Below are positions 61,770 through 64,000 of a stretch of DNA of 64,000 bases, piece by piece. This stretch comes from Watersipora subatra (Eukaryota > Bryozoa > Gymnolaemata > Cheilostomatida > Watersiporidae). Position numbers and translations under genes: made by a program. The notes under the pieces were generated by a model. That model did not search any database and was not told where the DNA came from. It saw only the letters and a program-made list of their open reading frames with translations. Positions within the stretch are counted from its first letter, which is position 1. Every line of letters starts with the position of its first letter. The stretch is from positions 60,561,196 to 60,625,195 of the forward strand of contig NC_088708.1 in the NCBI RefSeq assembly GCF_963576615.1, given 5' to 3'.

Positions 61770-61822
61770 TTTCTTCTTAGGGATACGCCGTATCCCTGCG
61801 TACCCCCATATTTCGAACGCTG

Positions 61823-61995
61823 CACACAACCATTGAAAATGTGAGCACACCTGCCACACGAACCATTGAAAATGTGAGCACACCTGCCACACGAACCAAT
61901 GAAAATGTGAGCACACCTGCCACACGAACCATTGAAAATGTGAGCACACCTGCCACACGAACCAGTGAAAATGTGAGCAAACCTGCCACATAAAT
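61823..61995. repeat. 33-bp minisatellite
   Basis: Five copies of ATTGAAAATGTGAGCACACC then TGCCACACGAACC. All three minus-strand frames remain open because the unit is a multiple of 3 without stops; none looks like a gene. Confidence 0.92.
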
Positions 61996-62625
61996 CATTG
62001 AAGAGAAGAGATTTTAATAGCATCAACTAAAGGAAACTGATGATGTCTATGCATTACATATGGAAGTCAATTTATCCAAACCAACTATCCTTACTATACT
62101 CGTATCTGCCGTCTTCCTTTACCTTTCTGCTATCCTGTTCTAAGTGATCTGCTAACATCGATTGCATGTCTAACTTTGTTTTTATAACTCTTATACTGTG
62201 AGTTAAAACTCCAAGCATATTGAATATTCATGGAATATAGAATTAAAGTTAGCATTTAGAATATTCATATTGTTCCCTAGATGAAAACAACAAACACTGA
62301 CCAACCAATAAAATGGTTATTTCAGCCAAGGGTACACACCACCTCAGCAACTCAACTATATTAGTCAGAAATCTATATTAATAATTCCCAATATGCTATT
62401 GTGTGTGTCTGTCTGTTAACTTGCATAAATACTATGCGTGTCCGCACTTTTTGGTCGATTTCATCCACACTCCACACGAGTATGATCGATCCATGCCTTC
62501 CGCCAAGTTGCTAAAAATATTTAGCCTTAAAAGCTCTGTCTGGTCCCAAACATCTGGCCTTCAGCATCCCCCTGCAGACTCTCCGATTGAAAATGAAGGA
62601 AATCGCGAACATCACCAGATTCACT

Positions 62626-63012
62626 ACTAGTTACATCTAGTTACTAGTTACATATAGTTACTAGTTACATCTAGTTACTAGTTACATCTAGTTACTAGTT
62701 ACATATAGTTACTAGTTACATCTAGTTACTAGTTACATCTAGTTACTAGTTACATCTAGTTACTAGTTACATATAGTTACTAGTTACATCTAGTTACTAG
62801 TTACATCTAGTTACTAGTTACATCTAGTTACTAGTTACATCTAGTTACTAGTTACATCTAGTTACTAGTTACATCTAGTTACTAGTTACATCTAGTTACT
62901 AGTTACATCTAGTTACTAGTTACATCTAGTTACTAGTTACATCTAGTTACTAGTTACATATAGTTGCTAGTTACATCTAGTTACTAGTTACATCTAGTTA
63001 CCAGTTACACGT
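62626..63012. repeat. 17-bp minisatellite
   Basis: About 22 copies of CTAGTTACTAGTTACAT with rare ATAG for CTAG changes. Each unit contains two GTTAC words, so a weaker 8-9 bp sub-period is visible. Confidence 0.94.
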
Positions 63013-63483
63013 ACTTTCAAGAGTATTATCTCATGAAAACATTCAATGCTCCTGTTCAACACAAGATTGTACCTTATTTGATTGGTTTTTTGAGTCTGGC
63101 ATAATTGGTCAGATACTGAATTGACCGAAAGGAAAAATTCTGAAGTGTTGAAGAATATTCTACTAAACATTCCATGTGAAAATATCATGAATCCAATTTT
63201 ATTAAATTCGTATGCAAATTTTTATCATAACAGCTGAGCAATGAGTAATAAATAATATGTCATACAATTATCATGTGAGAAAAAATGATAGGCTGTGTGG
63301 CTATAGCATTCATAAATACTAACTCAATAGATGTAGATGAGCCCGCAAGAAATGGCTATTTACTCCGTGTGACAAAGGCAGCAGGCATGAAAACTTGAAA
63401 CTCTGTCAGCGGCAGGACTGAAATGACTCCAGACTAGGACTAGCCGCTTGACCACTGTAAAAGTCAGGGTCTTCAAGTTACGG

Positions 63484-63927
63484 TCACGTTTTATCCAGCA
63501 TGTTGTTGTCGATACAGGAAGGTGGAATGAGACGGAGGGAGATGTCAGATGTCCCCATCGGTCCACGGCGTCTACGGTTGAGCTTGTGTTTTCCACGTGG
63601 CTCCAGTTCCTCCTGTGGGAGATTAGCAAAAACATGAGCGAATCGGTTGCCTAGTATTCAGCAATTACCCAATCAAAAAGTTATACTCATAGCACTAGTA
63701 TTTATAACATTGTTGTCACCCACAAATGTATCATTCAATTTACACATAGCGCATTTGTAAGAGATAGTGTTTCCAAAAGATTTATTTATCAATAATCATA
63801 TCTTGAAAACAAGTCTGCTAAAAGGATAAATAAATTGAGAAACTAATCTTGTGTTTTGAGATAATGAGATTTAGTCTACCTGAGGATCGTCTGTATCGAT
63901 GGAGCCGGCTCGAGCACTGAGCATTCT
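63484..63927 (-). CDS. Probable last two coding exons of a gene entering from the right
   Basis: Minus-strand exon 63927-63880 (acceptor CATTATAG, donor CAG/GTAGAC) encodes RMLSARAGSIDTDDPQ. It joins in phase 0 to 63612-63484 (acceptor CTCCCACAG), encoding EELEPRGKHKLNRRRRGPMG and about 22 more residues before TGA at 63486-63484. The tail is hydrophilic and basic (KHKLNRRRRG), suggesting a cytoplasmic or nuclear C-terminus. I do not recognise the protein. Support comes from splice-site quality and frame agreement only; the first of the two exons may extend a protein that starts beyond 64000. Confidence 0.45.
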
Positions 63928-64000
63928 CTATAATGACATGAAGTGCATTATTTCGTGTACATACATGTGTATTATGCATTATTGTGTATTATATTATGTA

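Noticed and set aside
61710-62026. Overlapping minus-strand proteins with CGRCAHIFNGS or VAGVLTFSMVR repeats
   Set aside because: All three frames of the 33-bp minisatellite are open; this is a repeat artefact.

Overview
The window is nuclear DNA from an animal. All four recognisable protein-coding loci are split into small exons with GT-AG introns, and their proteins belong to animal families: the dynactin actin-related protein Arp1, the ciliary protein CFAP276, the receptor-like membrane protein ELAPOR, and a RING E3 ligase. The DNA is AT-rich, introns reach 8.8 kb, and mobile elements and minisatellites are abundant. This suggests an invertebrate, perhaps a spiralian, but I cannot name the species. 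No bacterial operons, rRNA genes, intact tRNA genes or CRISPR arrays were seen.

Layout. 1-57 (minus): possible first coding exon of a gene running off the left edge. 1086-2866: about 48 copies of a 37-bp repeat. 3826-11428 (minus): complete nine-exon ACTR1, assembling to 377 residues. 13423-14989 (minus): complete four-exon CFAP276, 166 residues. 14990-15483: a 494-bp divergent promoter with a perfect RFX-type X-box. 15484-54801 (plus): ELAPOR, 20 firm exons plus one tentative 39-nt exon, about 989 residues, with signal peptide, cysteine-rich ectodomain, one membrane segment and acidic tail. 55451-59862 (minus): seven-exon RING-HC E3 ligase of 443 residues, convergent with ELAPOR. 59863-63483: intergenic DNA with repeats. 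63484-63927 (minus): probable last two coding exons of a gene entering from the right.

Most of the 39-kb ELAPOR locus is intronic repeat. It holds six large tandem arrays (units 46, 36, 35, 50, 27 and 46 bp) and a 12-bp array. It also holds a decayed hAT transposase, two pogo/Tigger-like MITEs, a mariner-like MITE, a foldback element, an 833-bp element with 7-bp target duplications, four copies of a dispersed family with tRNA-like promoter boxes, and an inverted degenerate copy of one ELAPOR exon. The long open frames in the arrays, including a 954-codon one, arise because the repeat units are multiples of three; they are not genes.

The most notable signals are: (1) head-to-head CFAP276/ELAPOR around an X-box, which to my recollection matches the human C1orf194/KIAA1324 arrangement; (2) a 37-bp minisatellite whose every unit reads, on the minus strand, as splice acceptor, 4 nt, splice donor; (3) a 41-bp mobile element that is nothing but two terminal inverted repeats, with perfect 7-bp target duplications, beside its 833-bp relative; (4) a 46-bp array carrying repeated copies of the acceptor and start of ELAPOR's last exon; and (5) an inverted, splice-dead copy of ELAPOR exon 14.
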